Shown here one piece after another: positions 1 through 10,350 of a stretch of DNA of 64,000 nucleotides. The stretch is from an uncultured Aliiroseovarius sp. (GTDB lineage: Bacteria > Pseudomonadota > Alphaproteobacteria > Rhodobacterales > Rhodobacteraceae), in NCBI RefSeq assembly GCF_947497285.1, contig NZ_CANMFT010000010.1, positions 1 to 64,000 of the forward strand, in the 5' to 3' direction. The notes beneath the pieces were generated by a model. That model saw only the letters and a program-made list of their open reading frames with translations. It did not search any database and was not told where the DNA came from. The position numbers and the translations under genes are program-made. Position 1 is the first letter of the stretch. Every line of letters starts with the position of its first letter.

Positions 1-3000
1 ATGGAGATGACAACCCGACCGTCTTGCCAATCGCTGTGACACCGGGGATCGAGGGGCAGAAAACCCTGTCATCCGGCAGCGGTGTGGTCGGCAGTCAGTT
101 GGTCTTCCTGATCGAGGTGACGAATACTGGCAACGTAACGCTGACCAGCACCGGCATTCAGTCCGACACGCTGACGCGGGTGGACGGCACACCGCTGACG
201 CCCTCGGCCCCGACGTTTGTCGGGTCAACGCAAGGGTCTGGTGCAGGCACTCTGTTGCCCGGCGAGGTTGCCAGCTACGAGGTCCGCTATACGCTGGTCC
301 AAGACGATATTGACGGCGGCGGCGTGCGCAACAGCGCGACCGTCACCGGCACCCCGTCCAGTGGTGTGCCGATCACTGATGTGACCGATGATGGTGACGA
401 TGGGGACGGCAACACCACCGATGACCCGACCGAGGTTTTGATCACGCAAACCCCGGCGCTGTCGATGGTCAAGACGGTTGGCGCGGGATCGTCCAACCCC
501 TATGACACGGTCGGCCAGCTGATCAACTATGACTTCGTGGTCACCAATGATGGCAATGTCACCCTGACCGACCCGATCACCATCGCGGATGATTTGATCG
601 ACGGGGCGGGGGGCAGTGTCACCTGTGATCCGCTGCCAGCCGGCGGCTTGCTGCCCACTGCGACGCTGAATTGTGCCGGGTCTTACACGGTCACGCAGGA
701 CGATATCGACAACGGGTCGGTGACCAACACGGCGACCGCCTCCAGCGGGGCGACGACGTCGGCACCTGACAGCGTGACGGTGCCTGCCAGCCAGACCGAT
801 GCGCTGACCCTTTTGAAAGTGGCTGATCCGATCGCTGGTCCTGCCTTCTTTGTCGGCGCCACGGCGAGCTATACCTATACCCTGACCAACACGGGCAACA
901 CGACGCAGGTTGGGCCGTTCAGCATCAGCGACAACCTGATTGCCCCCGCCAACATCACCTGTCCTGTCCCTGCGGGGAACGAGCTTGCGCCGGGGGATGA
1001 TCTGGTCTGCACCGCGACCTATCTCATCACCTCGACCGATGTATTCCTGGGTGTGGTGACCAACCTTGCGACGGGCAGTTCGTCGACCACGACCTCGCCC
1101 CTGACGTCTGAAAGCATTCCCGACCAGGGCGTCGCCGCCTTGTCGATCGACAAGCAACTGGTTGCAGGTTCCGACTTCTCAGAGGTTGGTGATGTGATCG
1201 GCTATCAGTTCGTCGTGACCAACAGCGGCACCCGGACCCTGATCGAACCGATCATTGTGCGCGACAGCATTCTGGGCGACATCACCTGCTGGACGCCAAA
1301 CCCGCCCACCGACCCTGATTTCCAAGTCGGGGAAGAGGCGATCTGCACCGGTGACTACGTTGTGACGCAGCCCGATCTGGATCGTGGTTTCGTCTTCAAC
1401 GAGGCCTACGCCGAAACGACCTATGGCCCTGGCGGCACACCGGTTGTCAGCCCACCGGACACTGTGACGGTGGATGGCGACCTGATGCCTGACCTGACTC
1501 TGTCCAAAACGGCTGCGACCTTGCCCGTCACGACAGTCGGTCAGGTGCTGACCTATACGCTGACGGCGGAAAACACGGGCAACCAGACCCTGTCGAACGT
1601 GTCGATCACCGACCCGCTTCTGCCCGGGTTCACCTGCGAAACGCCGTCACTTGTGCGTGGTGACACGCTGCAATGCACCGGCACCTATACGGTCACGCAA
1701 CCCAATGTGGACAGCGGCACCCTGTCGAACCGCGCCGATGTCACGGCGCAGAACCCGCAAGGGGCGCCAGTGACCACCTTTGCGACGCTGGACATCCCGA
1801 TGCCCGCCGCCGCCCCGGCGATAGAGCTGACCAAGGTCGCCTCGCCCTCGCCCTTTGGTGCGGCTGGCAGCACGCTGACCTATCAACTGTCAGTCACCAA
1901 CACCGGCAATGTGACCCTGTCCAATGTCGAAGTGACCGACCCGATGGGCGGTGGCCAGATTTGCACGATCGCTTCGATTGCGCCGGGCGTGACGACGGGC
2001 GGGTGCAGCTTTGATGTGACCGTCACCCAAGACATGGTCGATGCAGGCGAGGTTGTGAACAACGCCTCGACCACTGCGACCGATCCGTTCAACACCCCGG
2101 TAACTGACATGGTCGAACTGACGACCCCCGGTCCGGCACGCAACCCCGCGCTAGAGGCGACGAAGGTCGTTCTGGGCGGGCAGTCGGTGGTTGGCGGGCT
2201 GGTGGATTACAGCCTGTCGGTGGCGAACACCGGCAACGTCACGCTGCGCAATGTGAATGTCGTGGACCAGATGCAGTCGCTTCTGGGTGCGGTCACTGCG
2301 TTGGATGCGCCCTTTGCGCTGGACCCTGCCAGCGATCTGGACAGCGACGGTGAATTGGATGTGGGCGAGGTCTGGACCTATACCGCCTCGGTCACGCTGC
2401 GCCAGATTGATCTGAACCATGCAGGCCTGTCCAATCAGGTCACCGTCACCGCCGATGGTCCCGCAGGCAGCGGGCAGGCGACAGATGTGTCTGATGATGG
2501 CGATGACAGCGACGGTAATACGGTCGACGATCCAACCATCTTCGATGTGGTCGTGGACCCGCAACTGACTGTTGTCAAAGCCGTTTTGACCCCCGGCACA
2601 CGCGCGGGCGATCAGGTGGTGTTCGAGATTACGGCGACCAACACCGGCAACCAGGATCTGACCGACCTGAGCGTGAGCGACACGCTTCTGCGCGCCGATG
2701 GCACGCCGATCCCGGCCACCGCCACGCCGCTGTCAGTGCCCGCAACGCTATCGCCAACCGAGGACGCGGTTTGGCGCGTGACCCACACGCTGACGCAAGC
2801 GGATGTGGACGCAGGCGGGTTGCGCAACAGCGCGGTGGTCAGCGGCCTGTCGCCCGACGACACGCCGGTCAGCGACCTGTCAGCCGATGATGATCCGCTG
2901 GACGGCAACAACACCGACGACCCGACCGAGATGCTGATCCCGCCCGCACCGGGGATGGAGGTCATCAAGCGTGAGGTCTCTGCCGGGGCGGCTGCGGGTG

Positions 3001-5276
3001 AGTTGGTTGTTTACGAGGTTACGGTTGAAAACACCGGCAATGTGACCCTGACGAGCATTTCCCTGACCGACCAACTGACCGCCATTGATGGGACCGATCC
3101 GCGCACTCTGACGCCGGTCTTCAACAGCTCAGATGGCACGCCACCGTCACCCGCTGGCACCTTGGCACCGGGCGAGACCGCGACCTATGACGTGTCCCAT
3201 GTTCTGTCGCAGGATGATGTGAACAAGGGCGGGGTGATCAACGTGATCACCGCAAGCGCGGCTACTCCGCTTGGCGGCTCGACCTCGGATGTGTCCGATG
3301 ATGACGGGGTAGGGACGGATGACCCGACCGTCACACCGATCGCCGCCGCACCCGCGCTGGATGTGACGAAAACCGCCGGAGCACCCTCGCGCCTGTTCCA
3401 CACGGTTGAGCAATCGACCTTTACCATCACCGTCACGAACACCGGCAACATCACCCAGACCGGCATTCAGGTGACCGACGATCTGGTGACGTTCCTTGCG
3501 CCCGCAACGCTGTTGTCTGCCGACTATCCGGTCACGACCACAGCGGCGGATTTCACCAACGGGGCCGCCAGCGCAACCTTTGACGGGGTTGGCGACACCG
3601 CCCTTCTGTCAGGTGACCCGACACTTGATCCGGGCGAAACCGGCACCATCACCATCACCATGGTCTATTCCACCGCAAACGGCTTCCCGACTGCGCCGAA
3701 CACGGCCAGTGCGACCTCGACCCAGCTGACCACGCCCAGCATCGGGCAGGGACCGCTGACGCCGAATGACAATGACGGCGACGGGATCCCGGATTATCAG
3801 GATTTCGACCCGACCGGCTATTTCTATTGCGAACAGGACGGGTCTGTCCTGACGGGCGGCCAGGTCAGCATCTCGGGTGGCGGATTCACCCAAACCGGGG
3901 TGGGTACCAACGGGCCGATTGTGGTTACCGATGACGGAACGGACGGGTTCTATCAGTTCTTTGTCACCGCGCCGGGGACATACACGCTGGCCGTGACCTA
4001 TCCGCCGATCGGTGCGCCATCGACGACGCGCACGCAAAGTGGCACGATCGACCTGACGACGCTTTTGCCGACCAATCCGGCGCCCATCGGGTCTGGGGCA
4101 AACGCGGACGGATCGTCGCTTGTCGATTACTCTGCGGGCGGCAACCCGTTCTACTTCACATTCGACATCGAAGCGGGCGACCCAGAGGTCCTGAACAACA
4201 ACATTCCGTTGATGGATTGTCGCCCCAGCGTGCCGATTGTCGCCACCAAGACGGCAGACCGCGAAACGGCTGTATTCGGGGAAAGTGTCAACTTCACCCT
4301 GACGTTCGAAAACCAATCTGGTGCGACGTTCAGCGATACCCGGTTGGTGGACGAACTTCCGCCGGGCTTACTGTATTCCCCCGGCACCGCACGGGTGAAT
4401 GGCGCGGCGGTTGAACCCAATGTGTCTGGCCGGAAACTGCGCTGGATCGAAACGCTCGGCGCGTCCGAGAAGATCACGATCACCTTCGCCGCCCGCATTG
4501 CATCGCGCGGCAACTTCGGCACGCTGACCAACCGCACATGGGCGCAGGATGCGAACGGGAATGTGCTGTCCAACGTGGCCACGGCGGATATCGAAATCCG
4601 GCCTGAACATGTGTTCGATTGCTCGGACGTGATCGGCAAGGTGTTCGACGACAAGAACCGCAATGGCTACCAGGATGGGCCGGGCACATTGCCCGAGGCG
4701 ATCCTTGACGACGACCTGTATGACGGCAGCAAGGGCAAGCTTGCCCCGACCGTTGAGCGCCCCAACACGACCGAGCCGGGCCTGCCGGATGTGCGTCTGG
4801 TGTCGCCCAATGGCACGATCATCACCACCGATGATTACGGTCGCTTCTCGGTCCCCTGTGCAGCACTTCCCCGCACCATCGGGTCGAACTTCATGCTGAA
4901 GCTCGATAAGCGCAGCTTGCCGACGGGCTATCGCGTCACCACGGAAAACCCGCGGGTGATCCGCCTGACGCCGGGCAAGATCGCCAAGCTGAACTTCGGT
5001 GCCGCGATTGGCAATGTGGTGGATATCGACCTGAATGCGGCTGCGTTTGCGCCCGGTTCGGCGACCCCAAGCGATGGGTTGTCGCGCGCGCTGACATCGC
5101 TGATCGGCCAGATCAGCGACAAGGAGACCGCGATTGAGCTGACCTATGTGCTTGGCGCGGGCGAAGATCCGGCCTCAGCGCGGGCACGGCTCAGGGTCGT
5201 CAAACAGCTGCTCAAACGCGACTGGCACGGAAACTATCGGCTTGATGTCGACACGCATGTGGTGCGCAGACAATGA
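1..5276 (+). CDS. DUF11/DUF7507-repeat surface protein, 5' truncated by window edge
   Basis: The reading frame is open from base 3 and already encodes repeat-type sequence (GDDNPTVLP), so the true start lies upstream of the window; the TTG at 24 is not a believable start. The visible ~1757 residues contain about eleven Ig-like repeats of 110-150 residues, each marked by a core like VTNTGNVTLT followed by a V/I-T-D strand. Most also have a linker of the type DDGDDGDGNTTDDPTE, an acidic Asp/Asn motif that could bind calcium. After the repeats comes a TSP3-like Asp-rich stretch (NDNDGDGIPDYQDFDP) near residue 1255, then a SdrD-B-like domain (GKVFDDKNRNGYQDG) near residue 1550. The C-terminus has no LPXTG motif or beta-barrel. 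The stop overlaps the next gene by four bases, so the two are probably co-translated. By family this is an exported adhesin or surface-layer-like protein; its ligand is unknown. Confidence 0.85.
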   Translation, partial: GDDNPTVLPIAVTPGIEGQKTLSSGSGVVGSQLVFLIEVTNTGNVTLTSTGIQSDTLTRVDGTPLTPSAPTFVGSTQGSGAGTLLPGEVASYEVRYTLVQDDIDGGGVRNSATVTGTPSSGVPITDVTDDGDDGDGNTTDDPTEVLITQTPALSMVKTVGAGSSNPYDTVGQLINYDFVVTNDGNVTLTDPITIADDLIDGAGGSVTCDPLPAGGLLPTATLNCAGSYTVTQDDIDNGSVTNTATASSGATTSAPDSVTVPASQTDALTLLKVADPIAGPAFFVGATASYTYTLTNTGNTTQVGPFSISDNLIAPANITCPVPAGNELAPGDDLVCTATYLITSTDVFLGVVTNLATGSSSTTTSPLTSESIPDQGVAALSIDKQLVAGSDFSEVGDVIGYQFVVTNSGTRTLIEPIIVRDSILGDITCWTPNPPTDPDFQVGEEAICTGDYVVTQPDLDRGFVFNEAYAETTYGPGGTPVVSPPDTVTVDGDLMPDLTLSKTAATLPVTTVGQVLTYTLTAENTGNQTLSNVSITDPLLPGFTCETPSLVRGDTLQCTGTYTVTQPNVDSGTLSNRADVTAQNPQGAPVTTFATLDIPMPAAAPAIELTKVASPSPFGAAGSTLTYQLSVTNTGNVTLSNVEVTDPMGGGQICTIASIAPGVTTGGCSFDVTVTQDMVDAGEVVNNASTTATDPFNTPVTDMVELTTPGPARNPALEATKVVLGGQSVVGGLVDYSLSVANTGNVTLRNVNVVDQMQSLLGAVTALDAPFALDPASDLDSDGELDVGEVWTYTASVTLRQIDLNHAGLSNQVTVTADGPAGSGQATDVSDDGDDSDGNTVDDPTIFDVVVDPQLTVVKAVLTPGTRAGDQVVFEITATNTGNQDLTDLSVSDTLLRADGTPIPATATPLSVPATLSPTEDAVWRVTHTLTQADVDAGGLRNSAVVSGLSPDDTPVSDLSADDDPLDGNNTDDPTEMLIPPAPGMEVIKREVSAGAAAGELVVYEVTVENTGNVTLTSISLTDQLTAIDGTDPRTLTPVFNSSDGTPPSPAGTLAPGETATYDVSHVLSQDDVNKGGVINVITASAATPLGGSTSDVSDDDGVGTDDPTVTPIAAAPALDVTKTAGAPSRLFHTVEQSTFTITVTNTGNITQTGIQVTDDLVTFLAPATLLSADYPVTTTAADFTNGAASATFDGVGDTALLSGDPTLDPGETGTITITMVYSTANGFPTAPNTASATSTQLTTPSIGQGPLTPNDNDGDGIPDYQDFDPTGYFYCEQDGSVLTGGQVSISGGGFTQTGVGTNGPIVVTDDGTDGFYQFFVTAPGTYTLAVTYPPIGAPSTTRTQSGTIDLTTLLPTNPAPIGSGANADGSSLVDYSAGGNPFYFTFDIEAGDPEVLNNNIPLMDCRPSVPIVATKTADRETAVFGESVNFTLTFENQSGATFSDTRLVDELPPGLLYSPGTARVNGAAVEPNVSGRKLRWIETLGASEKITITFAARIASRGNFGTLTNRTWAQDANGNVLSNVATADIEIRPEHVFDCSDVIGKVFDDKNRNGYQDGPGTLPEAILDDDLYDGSKGKLAPTVERPNTTEPGLPDVRLVSPNGTIITTDDYGRFSVPCAALPRTIGSNFMLKLDKRSLPTGYRVTTENPRVIRLTPGKIAKLNFGAAIGNVVDIDLNAAAFAPGSATPSDGLSRALTSLIGQISDKETAIELTYVLGAGEDPASARARLRVVKQLLKRDWHGNYRLDVDTHVVRRQ

Positions 5277-8200
5277 GCGCGGTGAGGTATAAGATGATGT
5301 ATCGATTGACCAAATTCACCCTGGCCTGCAGCGCATCAGTGCTGGCGCTGATCGGAACTGCGCACGCGCAGGACGGGTTCAGCATCACCATCAACGACGA
5401 ACAATTTGCGGGCGATCCGGCGGTGCAGACCGCCGTGCGCCAGATTGACCAGTCGTTGGCAGCGGCCGACTTGCAGGTCAAGTTCGACGGGCTTGGCGTG
5501 GTGCCACGCCTGACGCTTTTGGTGCTGAACGACACGCCGCCCAGACCCGGCGACACCGTCGCAGTGCGCAGCGAGCTGAACTATCCCGCCTTCGTGACCC
5601 GCGCCGAGCTGCGGGTGATTGACCCGCGGGCCTTGGGTGGCGCGCGCACGGTTTTGGTGGCGCCGATCACCCCCAATGGAGAGGCACGCTTCACCATGCC
5701 CGAAGGGCGCGATCTGGTGCTGGTGCACCGAGTTTATGACCAGTTCGGACGCTTTGACGAAACCAACCCGATCAATATCGCACCGCTCTCTGACAGCCGC
5801 GCGGAAACCACCGAGGCCGAGGCCGGCGTTGACAACACCGCGCGCCGTCGCATCCCCGTGCGCGGCGGTGCCGTGACCGTCAGCGGCAGCAGCGTTGCCC
5901 CCGGTGCCACGGTGCAAACCCTTGGCGAAGAAGTCAAAGCCGACCGTTCGGGCAGTTTCGTCATTCAGCGCATTCTGCCCCCCGGTGACCACCCGGTCGG
6001 CGTGCGCGTCGCGGGTGGCGGTGCAGGCTATATCGAACGCGAAATCACGATCCCCAACACCGAATGGTTCGGCACGGGCCTGATTGACCTGACCTTTGGG
6101 CGCAAGCTTCAGGGCGGGGTGGGGGCCGCAGGTGGCCCGTTTGAGCGCGACTATGGCTATGGGCGCATCGCGGGCTATGTCACCGGCAAAACCGCGACCG
6201 GGTGGGATTTGACCGCACGGATTGACACCGGCGAAGACGAGTTCAAGAACCTGTTCAGCGGGTTGGACAAGAAAGACCCGAAATCGCGGTTGCGCCGGAT
6301 GCTGATCGAAGACGGCTATCCGACCTATGGCGATGACAGCACGCTGATCGACGGTGCGCCGTCGGATGGCAAGATTTACCTGAAACTGGCCAAGGATGGC
6401 AGCCACATCCTGTGGGGCAACTACAAAAGCCAGATCGAAAACAGCACCTATCTGCGCAACGAACGCACGCTTTACGGCGCGCAGGCGCTGTATCGGTCGC
6501 AGGCGCAAACCTCCAATGGCGAAAGCCGACTGGCCGCCGAGGTTTATGCCGCCAGCCCCGACCGTCTGCCGGGACGCGAGTATTTCGACGGCACCGGCGG
6601 GTCGATCTATTTCCTGACGCGCGATGACCTGACGCTTGGGTCCGAAACCATCTCGGTCGAGCTGCGCGACAAACGCACGGGCCGGGTGATCTCGACCACC
6701 GAGCTTGTGCATGGCGTGGACTACGAAATTGACTACAGCCAGGGCGTCGTCACCCTCACCACGCCACTTGGCAGTTTTGGTGCGTCGGGCAATCTGATCA
6801 CAGACCCCAGCGGCGATCAGGCGCTGCGCCTTGCCGTGCAATATGAATACACCCCCAGTGCCACCGAGATTGACGGCATGTCCTATGGGGGACGGGTCGA
6901 AACCTGGGTCAGCGACAGCGTGCGCGTTGGGCTGACGGGCATGGTTGAACAGACCGACATCGCGGATCAGACCGCTGTGGGTGGTGATGTGCGCCTGCAA
7001 TTTGGCGAAGACAGCTTTCTTGAGGTCGAATACGCCGAAACCGAAGGGCCGGGCTTTGGCTCGTCCATCAGCTCGGATGGCGGGTTGATCGTGACGACCA
7101 CAACCACAGCCGGCACCGTTGGCGGCACAGGCGAGGCATGGCGCCTGCGCGGACAGGCCGAGTTTGCCGATCTGGGCGTGCCCGTGCCGGGTCGCGCCAC
7201 CGGGTATTACGAAAAACGCAGCGCGGGTTTCTCTACTCTGGATTACCAGATCGTCAATGACGAAGAATTGTGGGGCGTCACGCTTGAGGCCGAGCCGACC
7301 GAGCGGCTGGCCTTCCGCCTTTATGCGGATGATTTCAAGGACAGCACCGGCAAGAAACTGACCGAGGTCGGGGCCGAACTGACCTTCAAGGCGTCCGAGC
7401 GGATCACGTTGGATTTCGGTGTCGAACATCTGGACCAGGTCACCCCCGGCGGGGATGCGGACGAAACCGGGTCGCGCACCGATGCGGCGGTTCGTCTGAC
7501 CTATAAGGTCAGTGATGACCTAAGCTGGTATGTGTTCGGTCAGCATACGCTGGACCGCGCCGGTGGGCTGCGTCGCAACGACCGGTATGGCGCCGGGGCG
7601 TCCTACCGATTTGCCAAGAACTGGACAATCGAGGGCGAGGTGTCCGACGGCACCCTTGGCATCGGTGGCGAGCTGTTGCTGAGCTATCAGAGCGATGGCT
7701 ATAACAGCGCCTATTTCGGCTATCAGCTGGAACCGGGGCGTGAGTTGTCAGGCGTTGACTTGATCGGCGATGACGGCGGGCGCTTTGTGCTGGGCGGCAA
7801 ACGACAGGTCAGCGATTCCGTCAAGCTTTACGGCGAAAACACTTATGACATCTTTGGCCGCCACCGGTCGCTGGTCAGCGCCTATGGCGTCGAATACGCC
7901 TTTGACGAAGCACTTAGCTTTTCGGCCGGGTTCGAGACAGGCCGCATAGATGACGATATCGAAGGGGACTACGAACGGAACGCCTTTTCGTTGGGTGCGC
8001 AGTATGATGACGGCAATGCGCTCAGCTTTGCGGCCAAGCTTGAATACCGGCGCGACCGGGGCGTCAGTGACGGCACGATCCGCGATGCAGATGCGTGGCG
8101 TGTTGCGGCGTCGGGGCAATACAAATTCGACGACAGCCACCGGCTGGTTTTCTCAGCCGACCATACCAATGTGGAGAGCGTCAGCCCGACGCTGGACAAT

Positions 8201-8716
8201 GGCGTCTATACCGACGCGGTTCTGGGCTATGCGTTCAGACCGGTAGACCACGACCGCCTGAACATGCTGTTCCAGTATCGCTATTTCCACGACTCGCTGG
8301 GGCAGGTGATCGACCAGACCGGCGAACGTGGACAGCGTCAGGAAAGCCATATTCTGTCGTTTGACGTGGAATATGACCTGAACCGGTTCTGGACAATCGG
8401 CGGCAAGTTGGGGCTGCGCAAGTCGGTGTCATCACCCAGTGCGGGCGTCGCCTTCCAGCAAAACGACGCAGGGCTGGCGGTGGTAAATGCCCGCTATCAC
8501 CTTGTTCACAAATGGGATTTACTGCTCGAGGCCCGCCATCTGGAAGCCAAGCAAGCCGGTCTGTCGGAAACAGCGTTCTTGGGGGCGGTCTATCGCCAAA
8601 TCGGCGACAACGCCAAGATCGGCGTCGGCTATAACTTCGGCAACTTCAGTGATGACCTGACCGATCTGACCTATGACGACGAAGGCGTGTTCATCAACGT
8701 CATCGCCAAGTTCTGA
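5273..8716 (+). CDS. Large outer-membrane beta-barrel protein, partner of the DUF11 protein
   Basis: This is a 1147-residue protein with a signal peptide ending near AHA-QDG (residues 1-33). The N-terminal ~250 residues look like Ig/carboxypeptidase-regulatory-like beta domains. The segment VDYEIDYSQGVVTLTTP near residue 485 is a motif seen in large surface/secretion outer-membrane proteins. From about residue 530 to the end the sequence alternates in short amphipathic strands rich in Tyr, Phe, Gly and Asp and ends in phenylalanine (NVIAKF), the classic C-terminal signal of an outer-membrane barrel. The start ATG overlaps the stop of the DUF11 gene (ATGA). An internal ATG at 5294 is an alternative start that shortens the leader. 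The tight coupling suggests it anchors or exports the upstream repeat protein, but that is inference and no specific family is recognised. Confidence 0.75.
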   Translation: MSAVRYKMMYRLTKFTLACSASVLALIGTAHAQDGFSITINDEQFAGDPAVQTAVRQIDQSLAAADLQVKFDGLGVVPRLTLLVLNDTPPRPGDTVAVRSELNYPAFVTRAELRVIDPRALGGARTVLVAPITPNGEARFTMPEGRDLVLVHRVYDQFGRFDETNPINIAPLSDSRAETTEAEAGVDNTARRRIPVRGGAVTVSGSSVAPGATVQTLGEEVKADRSGSFVIQRILPPGDHPVGVRVAGGGAGYIEREITIPNTEWFGTGLIDLTFGRKLQGGVGAAGGPFERDYGYGRIAGYVTGKTATGWDLTARIDTGEDEFKNLFSGLDKKDPKSRLRRMLIEDGYPTYGDDSTLIDGAPSDGKIYLKLAKDGSHILWGNYKSQIENSTYLRNERTLYGAQALYRSQAQTSNGESRLAAEVYAASPDRLPGREYFDGTGGSIYFLTRDDLTLGSETISVELRDKRTGRVISTTELVHGVDYEIDYSQGVVTLTTPLGSFGASGNLITDPSGDQALRLAVQYEYTPSATEIDGMSYGGRVETWVSDSVRVGLTGMVEQTDIADQTAVGGDVRLQFGEDSFLEVEYAETEGPGFGSSISSDGGLIVTTTTTAGTVGGTGEAWRLRGQAEFADLGVPVPGRATGYYEKRSAGFSTLDYQIVNDEELWGVTLEAEPTERLAFRLYADDFKDSTGKKLTEVGAELTFKASERITLDFGVEHLDQVTPGGDADETGSRTDAAVRLTYKVSDDLSWYVFGQHTLDRAGGLRRNDRYGAGASYRFAKNWTIEGEVSDGTLGIGGELLLSYQSDGYNSAYFGYQLEPGRELSGVDLIGDDGGRFVLGGKRQVSDSVKLYGENTYDIFGRHRSLVSAYGVEYAFDEALSFSAGFETGRIDDDIEGDYERNAFSLGAQYDDGNALSFAAKLEYRRDRGVSDGTIRDADAWRVAASGQYKFDDSHRLVFSADHTNVESVSPTLDNGVYTDAVLGYAFRPVDHDRLNMLFQYRYFHDSLGQVIDQTGERGQRQESHILSFDVEYDLNRFWTIGGKLGLRKSVSSPSAGVAFQQNDAGLAVVNARYHLVHKWDLLLEARHLEAKQAGLSETAFLGAVYRQIGDNAKIGVGYNFGNFSDDLTDLTYDDEGVFINVIAKF

Positions 8717-8725
8717 CACCGTAAA

Positions 8726-9490
8726 TTGGCGAGGATCGGTTTCATAGGCACCGGAGAGATTGCCGCCGCGATCGTCACCGGTCTGGCCGGGCGGGGACAT
8801 CAGATTCTGGTGTCCGACCGCAACGCAGATGTCGCGGACCGGTTGGCCCGCCAGCACAGCGATGTTTTGGTCACGCCCAACGATCAGGTGGTGGCAGACA
8901 GTGATATCGTCTTTCTGTGCCTGCTGGCAGATGTCGCCCGCAAGGTGTTGCCCACGCTGCCATTCCGCCCCGATCACAGCGTGATATCGGTGATGGTCGA
9001 TGTGCCGCTCAGCGATCTGAAGGCGCTTTGCGCGCCGGCTGTGGACATCGCGATCACGATCCCCTTACCCTCAGTAGCGGTCGGAGGGTCTGCCCTGCCG
9101 GTCTATCCTGAAAGCGCAGCTCTGAGGACTTTGTTTGGGGAAACTGACATTATCATTGCGTGCCGCGACGAAAACGCTCTGAACGCTCATTTTGCGGCGT
9201 CGGCGCTGGCATCTCCGATCCTTGATCAGATGCGCGAAGGTGCGGCCTGGCTGACGGATCTGACCGGCGATGCAACCGCTGCCGAACGCTATGTCGCGAC
9301 CGTCTTTGCTGGCTTCCTGCGCCAGATGACGACCGACCCCGACGCCCGTTTTGAAGGGCTGCTCGACAGCCTGTCGACCGAAGGCGGTCTGAACGCCACC
9401 CTGCGCGCACATATGCGTGATGCCGGCACATTGGCAGAGCTTGCCGAGGGGCTGGACACGCTGAAGCCGCGGTTGGGTTTGGCTGACTAA
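8726..9490 (+). CDS. NAD(P)-binding oxidoreductase, pyrroline-5-carboxylate reductase-like
   Basis: This is a 254-residue protein with an N-terminal Rossmann motif (GFIGTGEIAAAIVTGLAGRG, residues 5-24), as in ProC and F420/NADP-dependent reductases. A helical C-terminal half (residues ~150-254) resembles the ProC dimerisation domain, including a Gly-rich STEGGLNATL segment near residue 220. The start is TTG at 8726, nine bases after the barrel-protein stop; no better in-frame start precedes the Rossmann fold. It could be a true P5C reductase paralogue or a ProC-like enzyme of other specificity. The substrate cannot be read from the sequence. Confidence 0.7.
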   Translation: MARIGFIGTGEIAAAIVTGLAGRGHQILVSDRNADVADRLARQHSDVLVTPNDQVVADSDIVFLCLLADVARKVLPTLPFRPDHSVISVMVDVPLSDLKALCAPAVDIAITIPLPSVAVGGSALPVYPESAALRTLFGETDIIIACRDENALNAHFAASALASPILDQMREGAAWLTDLTGDATAAERYVATVFAGFLRQMTTDPDARFEGLLDSLSTEGGLNATLRAHMRDAGTLAELAEGLDTLKPRLGLAD

Positions 9491-9503
9491 CCCTACAAAA
9501 GAA

Positions 9504-9517
9504 TGGATAGAAATCCA
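9504..9517. promoter_or_regulatory. Inverted repeat upstream of tupB, possible operator
   Basis: TGGAT-AGAA-ATCCA is a perfect 5+4+5 inverted repeat, 129 bases upstream of the tupB start in the only sizeable gap (9491-9645) before the tungstate operon. It could be an operator or the stem of a weak terminator for the preceding gene; there is no T-run directly after it. Low confidence. Confidence 0.25.
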
Positions 9518-9645
9518 CCCGGTGTCGCTTTTTGTCGTCAAAAGCGGTTTTCCCATCCCGTCTGATATGGTCAGTCTGTGCATAACCGAACGCATGGCCG
9601 CGTCACACCGACTCGGCCCCCGATAGAAGGCATTCAAACCATCCG

Positions 9646-10350
9646 ATGACGGACTTGTGGGACGGCATAGTGCAGGCGTTCTGGCTGCTGATCACGCTGG
9701 ATGCGGATCTGGTCGAGATCACGTTGCGGTCGCTTCGGGTGACGCTGACGGCGCTGGTGATCGCCTCGGCAATTGCGCTGCCGTTGGGGGCGCTTTTGGC
9801 CGTGCGCCGGTTTCGTGCGCGCCGCGTGACGATAGCGGTGCTGAATGCGCTGATGGGTCTGCCGCCGGTCGTTGTCGGTTTGATCGTCTACGTCTTCCTC
9901 AGCCGCTCTGGTCCGTTCGGCGTCTTTGGCTTGCTGTTCACCCCCACGGCGATGATCATCGCGCAGGTGATCATCATCGTGCCGCTGATTGCCTCCATCG
10001 CGCATCAGGCGCTGCGGGAGCTTTGGTCGGATTACCACGATCTGCTAATTTCGATGAACACCACAAACTGGCAACGGATACAGGCCCTGTTATGGGACGG
10101 ACGGCGCGCGCTTTTGACCGCATCGCTGGCAGGCTTTGGCCGCGCGATCGGCGAGGTTGGCGCGATCATGGTCGTGGGCGGCAATATTGACCACCACACC
10201 CGCGTTCTGACCACCGCCATCGCGCTGGAGACCGGCAAGGGGGATTTCGCGCTGGCGCTGGGGTTGGGTTTCGTGCTGATCGCCATGGCCATCGCGGTAA
10301 ACCTCGCGATCCACATCATTGGCCGCACAGAGCAGGAGGGGCGGTGGTGA
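9646..10350 (+). CDS. tupB: Tungstate (or molybdate) ABC transporter permease TupB
   Basis: This is a 234-residue inner-membrane permease with about five to six hydrophobic segments. It has the binding-protein-dependent transport signature around residues 165-180 (GFGRAIGEVGAIMVVGGN), matching the EAA-loop consensus where the ATPase docks. Length and sequence style match TupB/WtpB-type oxyanion permeases. It is first in a tightly packed operon, overlapping tupC by seven bases. The oxyanion specificity comes from the TupA partner downstream. W or Mo supply would be useful for a molybdoenzyme such as the TorA encoded at 51.5 kb, but that link is inferred. Confidence 0.88.
   Translation: MTDLWDGIVQAFWLLITLDADLVEITLRSLRVTLTALVIASAIALPLGALLAVRRFRARRVTIAVLNALMGLPPVVVGLIVYVFLSRSGPFGVFGLLFTPTAMIIAQVIIIVPLIASIAHQALRELWSDYHDLLISMNTTNWQRIQALLWDGRRALLTASLAGFGRAIGEVGAIMVVGGNIDHHTRVLTTAIALETGKGDFALALGLGFVLIAMAIAVNLAIHIIGRTEQEGRW

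Noticed and set aside
225-1157. Antisense frame in the DUF11 repeats
   Set aside because: Reverse reading of the repetitive coding sequence; Arg/Gly-rich and without a start context.
1-3700. Possible CRISPR or tandem DNA repeat array
   Set aside because: The periodicity is at protein level (Ig-like repeats) with diverged DNA and no constant repeat/spacer pattern.
5336-7429. 697-codon open frame antisense to the outer-membrane barrel gene
   Set aside because: The same codon-phase artefact; the plus-strand gene has a signal peptide, barrel pattern and operon coupling.
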